From a virus: a DNA stretch of 23,487 nucleotides. The DNA lies in IMG/VR virus record IMGVR_UViG_3300049783_001206, positions 1 to 23,487 of that record; one strand, 5' to 3'. The notes beneath the pieces were generated by a model. The model had not been told where the DNA came from. It ran no database searches and saw only the letters and a program-made list of their open reading frames with translations. Both the position numbers and the translations under genes were made by a program. Shown piece after piece: positions 13,967-22,340 of this stretch. How positions within the stretch are numbered: the stretch's first letter is position 1; the number at the start of each line of letters is the position of its first letter.

Positions 13967-14193
13967 GCGATACTATTCTGACTATGGCCGACGGGACTCA
14001 GTGGAAACCTTCCACGAGTTCTGATATGGTGCACTGTGTGAACTGTGACAACGCGGTTGACACGCCGGAAGAGACTGCTTCTTACCCAAGTGGGAACTGC
14101 CCTAATTGCAAACAGCCTTGGACAGGGTCAGAACGGCGCAGTACTTCCGTTATGGTAACCATGCCCCAACAGATGTCAGGTGATACGCTATGA
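13963..14193 (+). CDS. Small zinc-ribbon-like protein
   Basis: The 76-residue product overlaps the previous gene by ATGA. Two CxxC pairs (Cys25/Cys28 in CVNC, Cys46/Cys49 in CPNC) 18 residues apart form a typical four-cysteine zinc-binding arrangement. The flanking sequence (MADGTQWKPSTSSDMVHCVN, PSGNCPNCKQPWTGSERRST) is one I recognise as conserved in marine phages. A zinc ribbon within the tail/ejection cluster could be a virion part or an assembly factor; classical DNA-binding is possible but no basic helix is present. It overlaps the next gene by 4 bp. Confidence 0.75.
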   Translation: MSDTILTMADGTQWKPSTSSDMVHCVNCDNAVDTPEETASYPSGNCPNCKQPWTGSERRSTSVMVTMPQQMSGDTL

Positions 14194-14828
14194 GTATAGG
14201 TAGCTTACTCGGCGGACTGGCCGCTAACTTCCTCTTTCCCGGAGCTGGGTTTCTGGCAACAGGTCTCGGCTCCCTCGCTGGAGGGGTTTTGGAAGAAAAG
14301 CTGTTTGACGACGACGACGCCCCTGATCTGACCGCCGAAAAGACGGCTAAGTTTAACGAGGGCCCTAGCCAAGAAGAAGGCTGGGACGACAACCTGTTCA
14401 AGTCTCGGTACACGGACCCCTCCACTGGAGAAGCACCTGCGTTTAGCACCCCAGAAGAACGAGATGCGTACGACAGGCAGTACATGGCGTCCCGTGCCCA
14501 ACAACAGACAGTTAGCCCTGTGTACAAGGGGATGGCAAGCGGCGGACTGGCGCAGTTCGCAGGCGGGGGCTTGATCCAAGGACCGGGCACCGTGACCAGC
14601 GATTCTATTCCGGGGCAAATCATGCAAAATGGTCGCCCTGTTGAGCAGATCGCAGTCGGAAACGGGGAAGTAATTCTTTCGGGGAAAGACCTCGCGAACA
14701 TGGATCCTAACGGAGATATGAAGCGGGCAGGTATGCGCCTTGGTGGCGCAGCAAATGGAACTCGAGGTGCTGAAGCTGCTAGAATGTTTGCTGAAGCTGG
14801 AAACATGAAAGGCCGTCACAATGGCTGA
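14190..14828 (+). CDS. Probable small ejection protein with N-terminal glycine zipper
   Basis: The 212-residue product begins with a hydrophobic glycine-rich helix (residues about 4-35: SLLGGLAANFLFPGAGFLAT and following), of a type seen in phage ejection proteins that insert into membranes. A hydrophilic, acidic linker follows, then a conserved-looking C-terminal domain (about 115-205) with MASGGLAQFAGGGLIQGPGT, DSIPGQIMQNGRPVEQIAVG and GEVILSGKDLANMDPNG. I know this GPGT-SDSIP-GEVILS domain from other phages, where it also appears in large internal proteins. Its place before two larger ejection-type genes suggests an analogue of P22 gp7. The assignment is an inference. Confidence 0.6.
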   Translation: MSIGSLLGGLAANFLFPGAGFLATGLGSLAGGVLEEKLFDDDDAPDLTAEKTAKFNEGPSQEEGWDDNLFKSRYTDPSTGEAPAFSTPEERDAYDRQYMASRAQQQTVSPVYKGMASGGLAQFAGGGLIQGPGTVTSDSIPGQIMQNGRPVEQIAVGNGEVILSGKDLANMDPNGDMKRAGMRLGGAANGTRGAEAARMFAEAGNMKGRHNG

Positions 14829-15822
14829 GGCAGTAACATCCACATCGATTGCCGACCTGCCGGAGTGGCAGAAGGCGTACATGAAAGAGATCCTTGACAG
14901 GTCTCAAGCTCTCGGAAAACAGAACTATACCCTGCCCGAATACAATGTTGCGCAAAGAACACCTTTGCAGCAACAAGCTACCGAGTTGGCCCAGCAGGGT
15001 GTCGGGTCGTATGCTCCGATGCTTCAGGCTGGCGCGGCCAGCTTGGGGACAGGCATTGAGAGTGCGCAAGCGGGGTTGAACCCTTTGGCGGCGTCGATTA
15101 CTTCCGCGAGCCAGATTGGTCAGCAGACTGCAGACAACATACTAAACCCAAACGCCGCTCAAGCATACATGAACCCGTATGAACAGGCTGTAATCGATCA
15201 GTCTATGGCGGACATCCAACGTCAAAGCGACATCCAACAGCGGGGCCTTGCTGCTCAAGCTGTGGGCTCAGGCGCCTTTGGAGGGTCTCGTCAAGGGATC
15301 CAAGCGGCAGAGCAACAGCGCAATACTCTTGACACACAGGCACGCACCGCAGCAAATCTGCGTCAAACTGGGTACAACCAAGCGCAACAACAGCAGCTGT
15401 CTCGGGCGCAGGCCGCAGGTCAAGCGGGTTTTGCGGGCGCAGACCTAATGCAGACTGGCGCAGCCCAGTACGGACAGCTCGGTCAGGGGATCGGCAGTTT
15501 GGGTATGCAGCAAGCTAAATTGGGCGAGGCGTACCAAGGTCTGAACCTGAACGACATCAATACTCTGGGGAGTTTCGGCGGGCAAGAACAGCAGCAGCGT
15601 CAAGCAGAGTTCGATGCGCAGCGCCAGACGGAATACCAGAATGTTATGCAGCCATATCAACAGCTTGGCTTCTACTCCGATATTTTCCAAGGGATGCCGA
15701 CGTCTCAGTCTACGTTCACATCTCAGCAGCAGCCTAGTGCAAGCCCGATATCGCAGTTTGCAGGATTGGCTGGGGGTCTATACAGTCTGGGTCAAACAGG
15801 CATGTTCGGCGGAGGCGGCTAA
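14821..15822 (+). CDS. Glutamine-rich ejection (internal virion) protein
   Basis: The 333-residue protein overlaps the previous gene by 8 bp. It is dominated by Gln and Ala, nearly all predicted helical, with few hydrophobic segments apart from a Gly-rich end (SPISQFAGLAGGLYSLGQTG). A segment at about 115-165, AYMNPYEQAVIDQSMADIQR then AVGSGAFGGSRQGIQAAEQQ, is typical of a family of phage internal or DNA-ejection proteins I recognise from marine podoviruses. The probable role is to form part of the periplasmic conduit with the two larger proteins downstream, as do P22 gp7/gp20/gp16 or T7 gp14/15/16. No lytic motif is seen. Confidence 0.65.
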   Translation: MAEAVTSTSIADLPEWQKAYMKEILDRSQALGKQNYTLPEYNVAQRTPLQQQATELAQQGVGSYAPMLQAGAASLGTGIESAQAGLNPLAASITSASQIGQQTADNILNPNAAQAYMNPYEQAVIDQSMADIQRQSDIQQRGLAAQAVGSGAFGGSRQGIQAAEQQRNTLDTQARTAANLRQTGYNQAQQQQLSRAQAAGQAGFAGADLMQTGAAQYGQLGQGIGSLGMQQAKLGEAYQGLNLNDINTLGSFGGQEQQQRQAEFDAQRQTEYQNVMQPYQQLGFYSDIFQGMPTSQSTFTSQQQPSASPISQFAGLAGGLYSLGQTGMFGGGG

Positions 15823-15823
15823 T

Positions 15824-17992
15824 ATGAGTGCTATGAATCGGAAGATGTTCGTTAACCGAGATGCTCGTAACAAGCTGGCAGGTATGGGCGGGATTCTTTC
15901 CTCGTCCTCCGAACTGATGGGCGCGACTCAGCGGTTTGAGCCCGGTGGCGTCGTCAATGCCGGTGAGGGTCTCACCCCTATTGCTACAGTCGGCAACCGC
16001 AGTTTCTTCTTGACTCAAGATGGCCGCTCCATTGTTGACGGCGAAGGCCGCGCGGTCCGTGATCCAAGCGTCTTGAGGGCGATAATGCAGCAGGATCAGG
16101 GGGCCACGGCTCCTACGGCCGAAGAGGAGCTGTTTGATAGCCGACGTGCAGGTGTCATGGCGGCTGCGCAACCCCAGCTTCCTCCGGAACCTCGCCCAAC
16201 ATACCAAACACCGGAGCTGTCTGGGCTTGAGAGTTTTGCACAGTCTCAACCAGTCAGCGAAGAAGTTTCGAACCAGATGCGTGTCCTCGACATGGCTAAA
16301 GCGGGTGCGTCCATCAATCAGATGGCGCAGACCACAGGTGTTGCCATTGCGGATATTGCAAACATTATCGCAGGATCTGCGTCCCTCTTGGTAACTGAGG
16401 GCGCGGCACTGGCTGCCGACGTTGCAGGTTTGGTTTCAGGTGGAGGAGATGTCAGCAAGTTTGCTTTTGAAGGCGCCCAAGATCTCAGAGACTTTGGGAG
16501 AAACACCTACATCCCGGACACTAACTCCGGTAACTTGGATGACTATGCTCCCCGTCTGTTCATGCCCAAAGAAGAGGCTCCTGAAGTAGATCGGTTGGCT
16601 CAGATCGAGGCGGACTCTCTTCGCAACATCGGTGCTGGAGACGAGGCGTTGTTTGCAGAGGGAGCTCCGGTAGAGCAGCTCGGCGACAACTTCCCCTCGT
16701 CAATCATAGAAGCCCGTAACACGGGCGCACCTCAGATCCCAGACTTTGACTCTGAGCTTGCGTCGTCTCAGATCTTGGGGAGCCAGCGATCTAGCTTCGA
16801 GGCCCCAGAGGGCGGGACGTCGCCGGACGTCGCCGGACGACCAGCTATGCCCGGACGAATGGACGTCAGCACTGGCGTCCCAATGACCATGGATGAAATT
16901 CAGTCGAGCACTTTGAGGGAGCGAGAAGACGCTGCAAACCGAGGGCTGGGTGTCCCCACGGAACAAGAGGATCGTTTCCCGCAAGAGGATCAGCGCCTTG
17001 CCGAGCAAGAAGCGCAGATGGCTAACATTTCCAACATACGCCGCTCGGCCCAAGAGCGCATGCAGATGACAATGCCAGAAGCCGCTGTCACCCCTGCCCC
17101 CGAAGCCGCTGTCACTCCTGCCCCCGAAGACGGGGGGTTCACACCACGCTTCCCCGGCGATGTCCCCGAAGCGGCGGAATTACAGCGCAGAGTGGAGGAG
17201 GCCGAGGCTTCAACCGCCGTGACCCCAGCCCCACCCGCCGCAGACGCGGCCCCACCCGCCGCAGACGCGGCCCCACCCGCCGCAGACGTGGCCCCACCCG
17301 CAATGAATATCGATACCGCGGAACTGAGCTATAACATAGACATGGACCCAGCAAACGCGGGCTTCACGGCTTCCACCGCGATCCTCGGTTCTGCAGGCGT
17401 TGACACATCCGGCATGGGGATCGAAGAGCGCACAGTTGCGATGAGGGACATGTTGGATGGTCTTATGGGCCAAACCGACGCGCAGGAAAAAGAAGAGTTC
17501 TGGATGAACATGGCGATGGTTGGTTTCGGAATTGCTGCAGGGGAAAGCTCTAACGCAATGAAGAACATCGCCGACGGTCTGCTTGCGGGAACTGCGCAGA
17601 TCAGCAAGGGCAACGCGGCCAAGAGTGAGCGGAACGACAGGTTCACTCTTACTGCTTTCGGAGAAGTTTTGGCGGACCAACGGGCGCAGGAGAAGTTCGA
17701 TCGCGATGTAACCTTGGCTGGGATACGGTCCAGTGGTTCTGGCAGCATTTACGGCGATCGCAAAGATCCGTTGACCGCAGTGTATCAGCTCGCGCAAACC
17801 ATGTTTGCCGCGGGGGAGTACGACACTCTCGCGGATGCTATAGCCGCCGCAAAGATTCAAGTCTATGGGGACTATGGCATAACCGAGCCTCCGGGCGGCG
17901 GCAGCGGCAGCGGTGGCGGCGAAGATATGGTCACCATAGAGCAGGGCGGCCAACGTATACAGATTCCTAGAAGTCAACTTCCCGGGAATTAA
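15824..17992 (+). CDS. Large internal virion / ejection protein
   Basis: The 722-residue start at 15824 has GGAGG at 15811-15815; an in-frame ATG at 15614 would overlap the preceding gene by over 200 bp and gives a very different composition, so I reject it. The product has an N-terminal basic region (MNRKMFVNRDARNKLAGMGG), an Ala-rich helical and partly hydrophobic segment (about 165-210, IADIANIIAGSASLLVTEGA), a long acidic disordered middle with short repeats (EAAVTPAP twice, APPAADA three times), and a C-terminal helical domain (about 560-640: EKEEFWMNMAMVGFGIAAGE, DGLLAGTAQISKGNAAKSER) typical of internal virion proteins of marine phages, then a Gly/Ser-rich tail. It probably joins the DNA-ejection machinery. 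Not seen: a lysozyme or transglycosylase motif. Confidence 0.65.
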   Translation: MSAMNRKMFVNRDARNKLAGMGGILSSSSELMGATQRFEPGGVVNAGEGLTPIATVGNRSFFLTQDGRSIVDGEGRAVRDPSVLRAIMQQDQGATAPTAEEELFDSRRAGVMAAAQPQLPPEPRPTYQTPELSGLESFAQSQPVSEEVSNQMRVLDMAKAGASINQMAQTTGVAIADIANIIAGSASLLVTEGAALAADVAGLVSGGGDVSKFAFEGAQDLRDFGRNTYIPDTNSGNLDDYAPRLFMPKEEAPEVDRLAQIEADSLRNIGAGDEALFAEGAPVEQLGDNFPSSIIEARNTGAPQIPDFDSELASSQILGSQRSSFEAPEGGTSPDVAGRPAMPGRMDVSTGVPMTMDEIQSSTLREREDAANRGLGVPTEQEDRFPQEDQRLAEQEAQMANISNIRRSAQERMQMTMPEAAVTPAPEAAVTPAPEDGGFTPRFPGDVPEAAELQRRVEEAEASTAVTPAPPAADAAPPAADAAPPAADVAPPAMNIDTAELSYNIDMDPANAGFTASTAILGSAGVDTSGMGIEERTVAMRDMLDGLMGQTDAQEKEEFWMNMAMVGFGIAAGESSNAMKNIADGLLAGTAQISKGNAAKSERNDRFTLTAFGEVLADQRAQEKFDRDVTLAGIRSSGSGSIYGDRKDPLTAVYQLAQTMFAAGEYDTLADAIAAAKIQVYGDYGITEPPGGGSGSGGGEDMVTIEQGGQRIQIPRSQLPGN
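16816..16839 (+). repeat. 10-bp tandem repeat (2.4 copies)
   Basis: The unit GACGTCGCCG occurs at 16816-16825 and 16826-16835 and is followed by GACG. Ten is not a multiple of three, so the two copies are read in different frames and a change of copy number would shift the frame of the ejection protein. Confidence 0.85.
17078..17302 (+). repeat. Short in-frame tandem repeats (24-bp and 21-bp)
   Basis: A 24-bp unit encoding EAAVTPAP occurs at 17078-17101 and 17102-17125, and a 21-bp unit encoding APPAADA occurs at 17228-17248, 17249-17269 and 17270-17290 with a partial copy to 17302. All are multiples of three and lie in a Pro/Ala-rich linker, as expected of slippage that only alters linker length. 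Confidence 0.9.
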
Positions 17993-18015
17993 CCAAGAAA
18001 TTAACAGGAGCATTC

Positions 18016-21000
18016 ATGGCGGAGTTTGACCCCACCCAACCGTTCAATGTCGTGGAGCCCGAGCCCGTTGCATTTGACCCCACCCAACCGTTCAATGTCG
18101 TGGGCGAGGAACCTGAGACCGACCAAACGGTACTTGGCTCCGTGGCCCGAGGAGCGGGGGCCGGGGTGGTCGATTTTGTTCAAGGTTTCGGCGAGCTTGG
18201 GGCCATGGGCCTCGAGGCGACGGGTGTTGTAGGCGATGGCTCCCAAGAGGCGACAACTAGGTTCTTCGAAAACAGCAAGGATTTCTTGGGGTTTACCCCT
18301 GAGAGAACGGCAGGCAAAGTTATCGAGCAGGTCGTGAACTATGGTTCAGCGATGATACCTGTCCTCGGCTGGGTAAGCAAAGCAAGTCGGGTGGGCACAG
18401 CAGTGAAGGCGGGATTAGCCCTTCCTGCTGCACGCACGTGGTTTGGCAGGTCGGCGGTCACGTTTGGCAAGAGAAGCTCGCTGCCTGCAACCCGCACCGG
18501 ACGTGCCGCATTGACTACCGCAGGCACAGGCGTCGCCGACTTCCTAGTTTCCCCAAGCACAAACACATCTTTGGCCGACAGCTGGGATGCTATGCCGGAG
18601 CAGTTGCGTACAGAGGACGAAGAAGGTCTGACAGGGATGGCCTTGTCCGCAGTGCGCCTTCGCAACAAATTCCGACTTGGCCTTGAAGGTGCGATGTTCA
18701 ACGCTGCAGGGGAGATACTTCTTCCCGTTGTTGGCGGTGTCGTTCGGAGCGCGGCCATGGTTCCTGGGGTTCCGGCCACAGCCAGAGCCCTGTCAAAAGG
18801 ATTGAATTTTTTAGGCGACAAAGCAACAAGCGTGCCTTTCATCCGCAGGCGCCTGACGCCCAACGGGTTTACTCCTGCTGAAGTCGCGGATGCTGTTCGG
18901 ACAGGTCAAGCTGTTGGTGAAACAGAGCAGGGGATTGCCTCGGGCCTCGTCTCGAACTTCGACAGCGCAGTAAAGAAGGCTGTTCGCGCACAGGGTCTGC
19001 GGCGTGGCGCAAAAAAGGCTGCTGTGCAACGGGCCCACAATGACTCGTTTGATTACCTGACAGGGTCCATTCAACGGAGTGACTTTGTCAGCGGGTACGG
19101 GGAAAATGCGGCCAAAGCCGCCGACGCCATGCGGATGCAAGTCGATGACCTGAGCACAAACTTCAGGTCTTCGATCGATTCAGCTCCAAACCTAGATGCC
19201 ACCGCGAAGGCGACGTTAAAAGCCCAGTTTGACGAGAACCAAGGCTCGTACATTCGCCGGATATACGAACTTCACACAAAACCTGAGAACTTCCAAACCC
19301 CTGTCTCCCAGTTGCCTCAATACAAAGGGGCGGTGGACCAAGTCAGTTCCTATTTGATGAAGAAAGACCCTTTGATGGCGGCCGATCCGACCGCCGCGGC
19401 TCAAAAAGCGGGGCAGGAAATCGACAGGCTCTTCAACCAGACCCTCAACGCCACGGGACTAAGCCCCGAGGCACGCGCTAGTGCAGCAAAGTTTGCTGGC
19501 GGGCGGGGCGCAGCGACAGAAAAAGGTCGTGCGTCTCTGTTCAATCTGTCGAAAGGTATGCTCGAGTCTCGCAGCGAAATGCTCACCCAAGCGCCGATGC
19601 TTCGCGAGATGATGGGCGAGATCCGTGAGCCAAAGGAGGCCTTCCTGCGGACCATTGACAATCTGTCCTCCACCATGGCGGGTCAAAGATTGTTCGACAC
19701 CGTGTCTGGCGGGATTGAAGCGGGTAAGTTTGTCCCTAGAAACGCCAAGCCACTGGCGCAGGCTGTTTCAGAGATGAACAACGGTGCTCGGCCCTTGGTC
19801 ATCGACGGGACAAATCTCACACCCAACCAAGTGGACGACCTGACTGGGGTTCTGAATTACGTTAAAGCGGGGGAGATTGACATGGACAACCCGTTCGGCG
19901 GTACTTTCGGATCTCTCTCGGGCAACTACGTCCCTGTTGAAGTTTACGACTCTCTGACAACTCCGATCCGTGCGTACTCTGGGGCCCAAGACGCCTTAGC
20001 TGTGTCCCTGCAGTTGAAGGGTGTGTCTCAGATGTCCAAGACAGTCCTGAACCCGCTGTCTCAGGTCCGGAACTTTATCTCCAACACGTTTGTTGTAGGA
20101 GCCAACGGGCTTCTTGGCAGAAACATGGGGATTTTGGAGAGCGCAGAGGTCTTGCTGGCCAACGCACTTGACAGCCCGCAGCAATACAAACTCCTGCGGG
20201 CAATGTCGGATGAGGGCGCGATCGGCCAGAACATTCAGGTCAACGAGCTCGCCCGTCTGATGAAGGAACAAGTGGAGGGCGGCGTGTCCGCTCGTTTGCG
20301 TCAGGCCGGAGAGACGTTCAGTGACTCCAAGCTCGGCGCTCCTGTCCGCTTCATGCAGAAGACATACAAATTAGGTGATGATTACTGGAAAGTCGTCGGC
20401 GCTCTTGGTGAAAAGGCTCGCTACGGAGCAGCAATGCGTAAGGGTGGCCTTGACATAGAGAACCTCAACTCTGCTGTGCAGGATGCGCTCACTCGATCTG
20501 GATTGGCGCAGCGGTCGTCGTCCATTGCGAACACAGACTTTGGCAACATGTTCGTCACGGACATCGTTCGTCAGACCATGCCTACATACTCCATGGTCCC
20601 CGACGCTATCAAACAGCTCCGCCGGATTCCGGTCATCGGTAACTTCATGGCGTTCCCTGCGGAGATCATCCGTACGTCGGGCAACATCGTAAGTCGATCG
20701 CTCAAAGAAATGGGTTTCCAAGCAACCGACGATCTGGTCGCGGCCATGGGCAAGCAACAGGCTGATATATTTGCTCGGGAAGTTCGAGCCATTGGCGCTC
20801 AACGGCTGTCTGGGTACATCGCAATGGCGGGCGCGGCACCTATCGCGTTCAAGACCGCGGCACACGACATGCTTGGCGTCACCGAAGCCGAGGAAAAGGT
20901 TCTGCAATCGGGCGCCGCTCCTTGGACCAAGGGCAACACTCTTGTGTATATGACCCGCCCAGACGAAGAGGGCCAAGCCGAATACATCGATCTGTCGTAC

Positions 21001-22134
21001 ATGCTGCCCTATGAGTTCATGCTCACTCCGGCCCGCGCTGCGAGACAGGAGTATAATGAAAAAGGGTCTGTCGACGCAGGTTTTGCAGAGCAGGTCGTCT
21101 CTGCAGCATGGGAAGGGTTTAAGAAGTTTGCTGAACCGTTCGCATCGGAGGCCATGGCCGCGGAAAGAGTCATCGACGTGACCACACGTCAGGGCAGGAC
21201 ACAGACAGGTGCTGACATCTACAAACCTGTCGACAATCTAGGCGACAAGTTGTCCCAGTCTTTGACCCACGTTGTTGGAGCGTTCCTTCCAGGCATCGTT
21301 GATCAGGTAGTGACTGTTAAGAGTGGCGAGTTTGTGGAAGGCCGCACGCTTCGCTCCATCACAGGAGCACCGTCTTCGCAGGGTGACGAGTACCGCCCGT
21401 TTGAAGAAGCGGGAACCATGCTCACAGGTCTTCGGGCATTGAGGCTGAACATACCCCGCAGCCTTAGCTACGCGGGATCTGAGTATTCGGCCCTTCGAAC
21501 CAGTGCTTCATCTATCTTCACGGGTCTAGCGGATGACAACGACGCAACCGAAGCGGATGTTCTCGACGCATATGTCCGAGGGAACGATGCCCGCCGTCGC
21601 CAGCAGGCTGTGTTGAAGTCTAGGATTGACGCAGCTCTGGCGGCGGGCATGAGCCGCCGAGAGGTCTACAGAGCGTTTGATAGATCAGGTGTTTCCAAGA
21701 CGGAACTCGGCAACATAATGCGCAACAATTATATTCCGCTGCCTGTAAGCCAAGCATTGATCCGTGAGGTCAACATGGAAGCTAGAGATGAGGCCCGAAT
21801 CCTGCAGCGTCTTCCTATGCGGGAGCTTAACAGTATCCGCCGCTCGTTGATGCGTACGGAGATTGTTCCCACGGGAGATGCCGAAGAGACACCTATGTTT
21901 GACCCCACCCAACCGTTCAATGTCGTGGAGCCCGCGCCACGTCCACAGGCCTCATCACCACAACCCGCAGCACCACAACCCGCAGCGGCCCCGTCATTCG
22001 TTGAACGAGCCGCATCTACAGCCAGTGGTGGCGCCGGCAGCCTGCTTGACCGTGCTCGGTCCTTGGCCCCCGGTCTTTTAGGGGACCGGAGAAACCAAGA
22101 GATTATCGATCGGGCAAACCAGCCGCCTCAGTGA
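18016..22134 (+). CDS. Giant ejection / internal virion protein with terminal FDPTQPFNVV motifs
   Basis: The 1,372-residue protein starts after AACAGGAG. Residues 4-14 and 20-29 carry the motif FDPTQPFNVV(E), and the same motif appears at 1295-1305, just before a Pro/Gln/Ala-rich tail. Between lie a Gly/Ala-rich region (about 45-160) and hydrophobic segments (GEILLPVVGGVVRSAAMVPG; SGYIAMAGAAPIAFKTAAHD near 930-955) plus long helical parts, for example KTVLNPLSQVRNFISNTFVV, KLGDDYWKVVGALGEKARYG and MPTYSMVPDAIKQLRRIPVI. This size and layout match the largest internal protein of podoviruses (the position of P22 gp16 or T7 gp16), which is ejected before the genome. No lysozyme catalytic motif was recognised. 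The end overlaps the convergent gene by 7 bp. Confidence 0.65.
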   Translation: MAEFDPTQPFNVVEPEPVAFDPTQPFNVVGEEPETDQTVLGSVARGAGAGVVDFVQGFGELGAMGLEATGVVGDGSQEATTRFFENSKDFLGFTPERTAGKVIEQVVNYGSAMIPVLGWVSKASRVGTAVKAGLALPAARTWFGRSAVTFGKRSSLPATRTGRAALTTAGTGVADFLVSPSTNTSLADSWDAMPEQLRTEDEEGLTGMALSAVRLRNKFRLGLEGAMFNAAGEILLPVVGGVVRSAAMVPGVPATARALSKGLNFLGDKATSVPFIRRRLTPNGFTPAEVADAVRTGQAVGETEQGIASGLVSNFDSAVKKAVRAQGLRRGAKKAAVQRAHNDSFDYLTGSIQRSDFVSGYGENAAKAADAMRMQVDDLSTNFRSSIDSAPNLDATAKATLKAQFDENQGSYIRRIYELHTKPENFQTPVSQLPQYKGAVDQVSSYLMKKDPLMAADPTAAAQKAGQEIDRLFNQTLNATGLSPEARASAAKFAGGRGAATEKGRASLFNLSKGMLESRSEMLTQAPMLREMMGEIREPKEAFLRTIDNLSSTMAGQRLFDTVSGGIEAGKFVPRNAKPLAQAVSEMNNGARPLVIDGTNLTPNQVDDLTGVLNYVKAGEIDMDNPFGGTFGSLSGNYVPVEVYDSLTTPIRAYSGAQDALAVSLQLKGVSQMSKTVLNPLSQVRNFISNTFVVGANGLLGRNMGILESAEVLLANALDSPQQYKLLRAMSDEGAIGQNIQVNELARLMKEQVEGGVSARLRQAGETFSDSKLGAPVRFMQKTYKLGDDYWKVVGALGEKARYGAAMRKGGLDIENLNSAVQDALTRSGLAQRSSSIANTDFGNMFVTDIVRQTMPTYSMVPDAIKQLRRIPVIGNFMAFPAEIIRTSGNIVSRSLKEMGFQATDDLVAAMGKQQADIFAREVRAIGAQRLSGYIAMAGAAPIAFKTAAHDMLGVTEAEEKVLQSGAAPWTKGNTLVYMTRPDEEGQAEYIDLSYMLPYEFMLTPARAARQEYNEKGSVDAGFAEQVVSAAWEGFKKFAEPFASEAMAAERVIDVTTRQGRTQTGADIYKPVDNLGDKLSQSLTHVVGAFLPGIVDQVVTVKSGEFVEGRTLRSITGAPSSQGDEYRPFEEAGTMLTGLRALRLNIPRSLSYAGSEYSALRTSASSIFTGLADDNDATEADVLDAYVRGNDARRRQQAVLKSRIDAALAAGMSRREVYRAFDRSGVSKTELGNIMRNNYIPLPVSQALIREVNMEARDEARILQRLPMRELNSIRRSLMRTEIVPTGDAEETPMFDPTQPFNVVEPAPRPQASSPQPAAPQPAAAPSFVERAASTASGGAGSLLDRARSLAPGLLGDRRNQEIIDRANQPPQ
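18025..18061 (+). repeat. FDPTQPFNVV DNA repeat, copy 1
   Basis: A 37-bp block beginning TTTGACCCCACCC that is identical, base for base, to 21898-21934 near the other end of the same gene. The identity covers synonymous third positions. Confidence 0.95.
18073..18103 (+). repeat. FDPTQPFNVV DNA repeat, copy 2
   Basis: The first 31 bases of the block repeated 48 bp downstream of copy 1, in frame, with identical bases, then diverging (GGCGAGG instead of GAGCCCG). Confidence 0.95.
21898..21934 (+). repeat. FDPTQPFNVV DNA repeat, copy 3
   Basis: The copy near the 3' end of the gene, 3,873 bp (1,291 codons) after copy 1. Its codons read MFDPTQPFNVVEPAP and lead directly into the Pro/Gln/Ala-rich tail. 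Confidence 0.95.
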
Positions 22135-22340
22135 TCCTCTTCGAAGGTGACAGAGACACCGTTGCCACCGAATAGGCGGATCATTTCGTCCGCTTTATTC
22201 TCAACTTCGAGTACGATGTCTTTGTCCTCGGTCATAGCGGCTAGGTTCAGTGCGTCCTGTATAAACTCCAACAAGGCCTCCACTTGGACGGTGTGCATTT
22301 GTTTAAGGCCTAGTGTTTTCATGTCTTCGATATTCATCAT
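22128..22340 (-). CDS. Small protein downstream of DNA polymerase, unknown function
   Basis: I place the start at the ATG whose first base is 22340: it overlaps the polymerase stop codon (GAATGATG) and has GGGGAGA upstream at 22352-22347; a TTG at 22355 would be the longer alternative and the ATG at 22337 the shorter. The 70-residue product is helical and acidic (MKTLGLKQMHTVQVEALLEF, DALNLAAMTEDKDIVLEVEN, KADEMIRLFGGNG) and I do not recognise it. Coupled translation after the polymerase suggests a replication-associated accessory role. It converges on, and overlaps by 7 bp, the end of the giant ejection gene. Confidence 0.65.
   Translation of the reverse strand: MMNIEDMKTLGLKQMHTVQVEALLEFIQDALNLAAMTEDKDIVLEVENKADEMIRLFGGNGVSVTFEEDH

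Noticed and set aside
14150-14806. 218-residue ORF on the - strand
   Set aside because: It is antisense to the glycine-zipper protein that is coupled by ATGA to its neighbours, and its composition is not protein-like.
15614-15823. Upstream extension of the 722-residue ejection protein
   Set aside because: The first 70 codons overlap the previous gene in another frame and read like a shadow; the ATG at 15824 has a GGAGG site.
17210-18013. 267-residue ORF on the - strand
   Set aside because: It lies opposite the repeat-rich linker and C-terminus of the ejection protein, its repeats are shadows of the 21-bp units, and the + strand gene is far better supported.
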